From NCBI RefSeq assembly GCF_937949835.1, contig NZ_CALEDC010000303.1:1-7473 (forward strand): a DNA stretch of 7,473 bases. The letters are read 5' to 3'. The stretch is from an uncultured Campylobacter sp. (GTDB lineage Bacteria > Campylobacterota > Campylobacteria > Campylobacterales > Campylobacteraceae). A model generated the notes under the pieces. The model searched no databases and was not told the DNA's origin. It worked only from the letters and a program-made list of their open reading frames with translations. Of the stretch, positions 6,567 to 7,473 are shown one piece after another. Within the stretch, counting starts at the first letter, position 1, and every line of letters begins with the position of its first letter. The position numbers and the translations under genes are program-made.

Positions 6567-6583
6567 AAATTTTATTAAAATTT
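6567..6583. repeat. Perfect AT-rich inverted repeat
   Basis: AAATTTTA-T-TAAAATTT is an exact 8-bp inverted repeat around a single base. It is preceded by GCGATGCT, so it resembles the GCGACGCTAAATTTTA element after the lipoprotein stop at 6335 and the GGCTAGATTT element near 6509. It could be a transcript-end element or a doubled RAATTY site, and its function is unknown. Confidence 0.5.
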
Positions 6584-6712
6584 CCCCTGCGCGGCGGCTT
6601 CGTTAAAATTTTACTCGCGCGAGCCTCCGCAATGGAATATAAATATTTGCAAAGAAGTAGTAAACCTCTGTAAAACGTGACGAGTGCCTCCAGGGCAAGC
6701 ATTTCTAAATAA

Positions 6713-6754
6713 AGCGCGAGTAACGGATGAAGTTTGGAATTCAAAGCTTGCGCT
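6713..6754 (+). other. Possible stem-loop upstream of the flavoprotein gene
   Basis: AGCGCGAG (6713-6720) can pair with CTTGCGCT (6747-6754) over 8 positions with one G-U, leaving a 26-base loop that contains GGAATTC. It lies about 100 bp before the promoter at 6851 and is not followed by T residues. It could be a relic of a transcript end or a chance pairing. Confidence 0.25.
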
Positions 6755-6783
6755 CTTTGAAGTTGCTGTAAAGATAAGCGGGT

Positions 6784-6811
6784 GGCGGCTGGTAAAGCTT
6801 TAGAATTTAAG
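6784..6811 (+). repeat. Short third echo of the lipoprotein 3' end
   Basis: GGCGGCTGGTAAAGC followed by TTTAGAATTTAAG matches 6304-6335 of the lipoprotein gene. The last 13 bases are identical, including the codons for Phe-Arg-Ile, the TAA stop and the next G; the left part has gaps. It supports repeated partial duplication of this gene end, but it is short. Confidence 0.4.
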
Positions 6812-6850
6812 GCTGCTTGCGATAAAACAAGAAAAATTTTACGAAGTAGG

Positions 6851-6859
6851 GCTATAATG
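6851..6859 (+). promoter_or_regulatory. -10 promoter of the flavoprotein gene
   Basis: GCTATAATG holds a consensus TATAAT at 6853-6858. Transcription would start near 6865, giving a leader of about 26 nt to the ATG at 6891. An A/T-rich stretch at 6825-6840 fills the -35 area, typical of Campylobacter promoters. The core 9-mer is identical to that of the CinA-family promoter at 4317-4325, though the extended TG is absent here. Confidence 0.7.
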
Positions 6860-6890
6860 CGCCCCGCAATTTCAAATTTAAAGGATAGAA

Positions 6891-7473
6891 ATGAAAACTC
6901 TCATTATTTTAGCTCATCCAAATATCGCAAACTCGCTCGTAAACCGCCACTGGAGGGATGCCGTGCTAGCCCATCCCGATAAGTTCGAGCTTCACGATCT
7001 TTACGCGCTTTATGCGGATTTTAAAATCGATGTGGAAAAGGAGCAAAAACTGCTCGAAAGCCACGATAAAATCGTGCTTCAGTTTCCGTTTCGTTTTTCA
7101 AACTGCACGCCGCTTCTTAAGCAGTGGTTTGAGGACGTTTTTACGCGCGGCTGGGCTTATGGCGCAGAGAGCGGCGGCAAGCTTAAAGGCAAAAAATTCG
7201 CGCTTGCGATCTCGCTTGGCGCGACCGAGGCAGACTATTCTAAAAACGGCATCGTGGGCTTTAGCGTGGATGAGGTGCTAGCGCCATTTAAGGCTACGTT
7301 TAATTTTGTCGGCGCAGTTACGCTACCAAATTTCGTCTCATACGGCTTTACTTACGATAAAAGCGAGCAAGCCGTAGAAAATAGTGCGAAAAATTATATA
7401 AAGTATTTAAATATCTATAAGCATTTTTTGTTACCCAAGATTTGCCATCATTATTCATACCACCTATTGATTC
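6891..7473 (+). CDS. NAD(P)H-dependent quinone oxidoreductase-like flavoprotein (partial, runs off right edge)
   Basis: The ATG at 6891 has AAGGA five bases upstream (6881-6885) and a -10 box at 6853. The frame stays open for 194 codons to the window end. Residues 1-11 (MKTLIILAHPN) are the first strand and phosphate loop of the flavodoxin-like fold. QFPF at 64-67, CTPLLKQWFEDVF (72-84), RGWAYG (86-91) and LKGKKFALAISLG (beginning near 97) match the NAD(P)H dehydrogenase (quinone) family that includes KefF, MdaB and YrkL-like proteins. Such cytosolic FMN/FAD enzymes reduce quinones by two electrons or regulate Kef efflux; the physiological partner here is unknown. Homologues, as I recall, end soon after the AKNYIKYL-like helix (166-173). 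Here the frame continues at least 20 more residues in very AT-rich DNA, so the C-terminus may be abnormal. Confidence 0.88.
   Translation, partial: MKTLIILAHPNIANSLVNRHWRDAVLAHPDKFELHDLYALYADFKIDVEKEQKLLESHDKIVLQFPFRFSNCTPLLKQWFEDVFTRGWAYGAESGGKLKGKKFALAISLGATEADYSKNGIVGFSVDEVLAPFKATFNFVGAVTLPNFVSYGFTYDKSEQAVENSAKNYIKYLNIYKHFLLPKICHHYSYHLLI

Larger units (their letters stand above)
6335..6890. other. 556-bp stretch without a convincing gene
   Basis: Frames here are short, lack ribosome binding sites and carry no recognisable protein. The stretch holds a post-stop hairpin, a decayed duplication of the lipoprotein 3' end (about 6379-6544), a perfect AAATTTTA inverted repeat (6567-6583), another possible stem (6713-6754), a short third echo of the lipoprotein end (6784-6811), and the promoter and leader of the flavoprotein gene. 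I found no tRNA, rRNA or CRISPR pattern. It reads as gene debris between two transcription units. Confidence 0.6.

Noticed and set aside
6335..6890. tRNA or other structured RNA gene in the gene-poor stretch
   Set aside because: I searched by eye for a T-loop (GGTTC/GATTC), a CCA end and an acceptor stem and found no cloverleaf. The hairpins seen are isolated.
6782..6982. 66-residue plus-strand frame crossing into the flavoprotein gene
   Set aside because: It starts at a GTG without a ribosome binding site, spans the -10 promoter and overlaps the well-supported gene at 6891 in another frame.

Overview
The window looks like chromosomal DNA of a Campylobacter-type epsilonproteobacterium, probably one of the higher-GC oral species such as C. 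gracilis, C. rectus or C. showae. The evidence is the run ileS / small membrane ORF / gatA / guaB on the minus strand with a CinA-family gene diverging from ileS, which matches the C. jejuni order as I remember it (Cj1061c-Cj1058c and Cj1062). Bacterial -10 boxes, AAGGA-type ribosome binding sites and the abundance of AAATTT words also fit. The species is inferred, not proven.

Left half, minus strand (1-4231): a very compact operon read from right to left. ileS (isoleucyl-tRNA synthetase) overlaps a 36-codon single-span membrane protein gene by 11 nt. That gene overlaps gatA (GatCAB amidotransferase subunit A) by 4 nt, and gatA is followed after 2 nt by the first codons of guaB (IMP dehydrogenase), cut by the window edge. 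ileS and gatA both serve aminoacyl-tRNA supply, and guaB makes GMP precursors. The promoter should lie in the divergent gap 4232-4349.

Centre, plus strand (4316-6334): an extended -10 promoter drives a CinA-family gene whose C-terminal NMN-deamidase-type domain is intact. Its N-terminal half no longer shows the usual MoCF-domain signature. Eleven bases later, at a TTG start behind a strong AAGGAG, comes a 280-residue putative lipoprotein. Its signal peptide is abnormal. A basic N-terminus (residues 1-8) is separated from the hydrophobic core and lipobox (LSGC, Cys96) by about 70 residues of (Q/R)NF repeats, five of them in an exact 27-bp register. The repeats resume after the lipobox. The rest is predicted amphipathic helix with a charged tail.

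Right part (6335-6890): about 550 bp without a convincing gene. It holds a hairpin directly after the lipoprotein stop, a decayed direct duplication of the lipoprotein gene's 3' end, a further short echo of that end, and several AAATTTTA palindromes. A second promoter with the same GCTATAATG core then drives an NAD(P)H:quinone-oxidoreductase-like flavoprotein gene running off the right edge. Its last 80-90 bp are much more AT-rich than the rest.

A DNA-level signal runs through the whole window. RAATTY hexamers, mostly AAATTT, occur about 74 times by hand count against roughly 11 expected from composition. They fall on both strands, in several codon frames and in non-coding DNA, and are densest in the lipoprotein gene. 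RAATTY is the site methylated by CtsM in C. jejuni, where methylation licenses DNA for natural transformation. The repeat-disrupted lipoprotein and this word enrichment are the most unusual content here.
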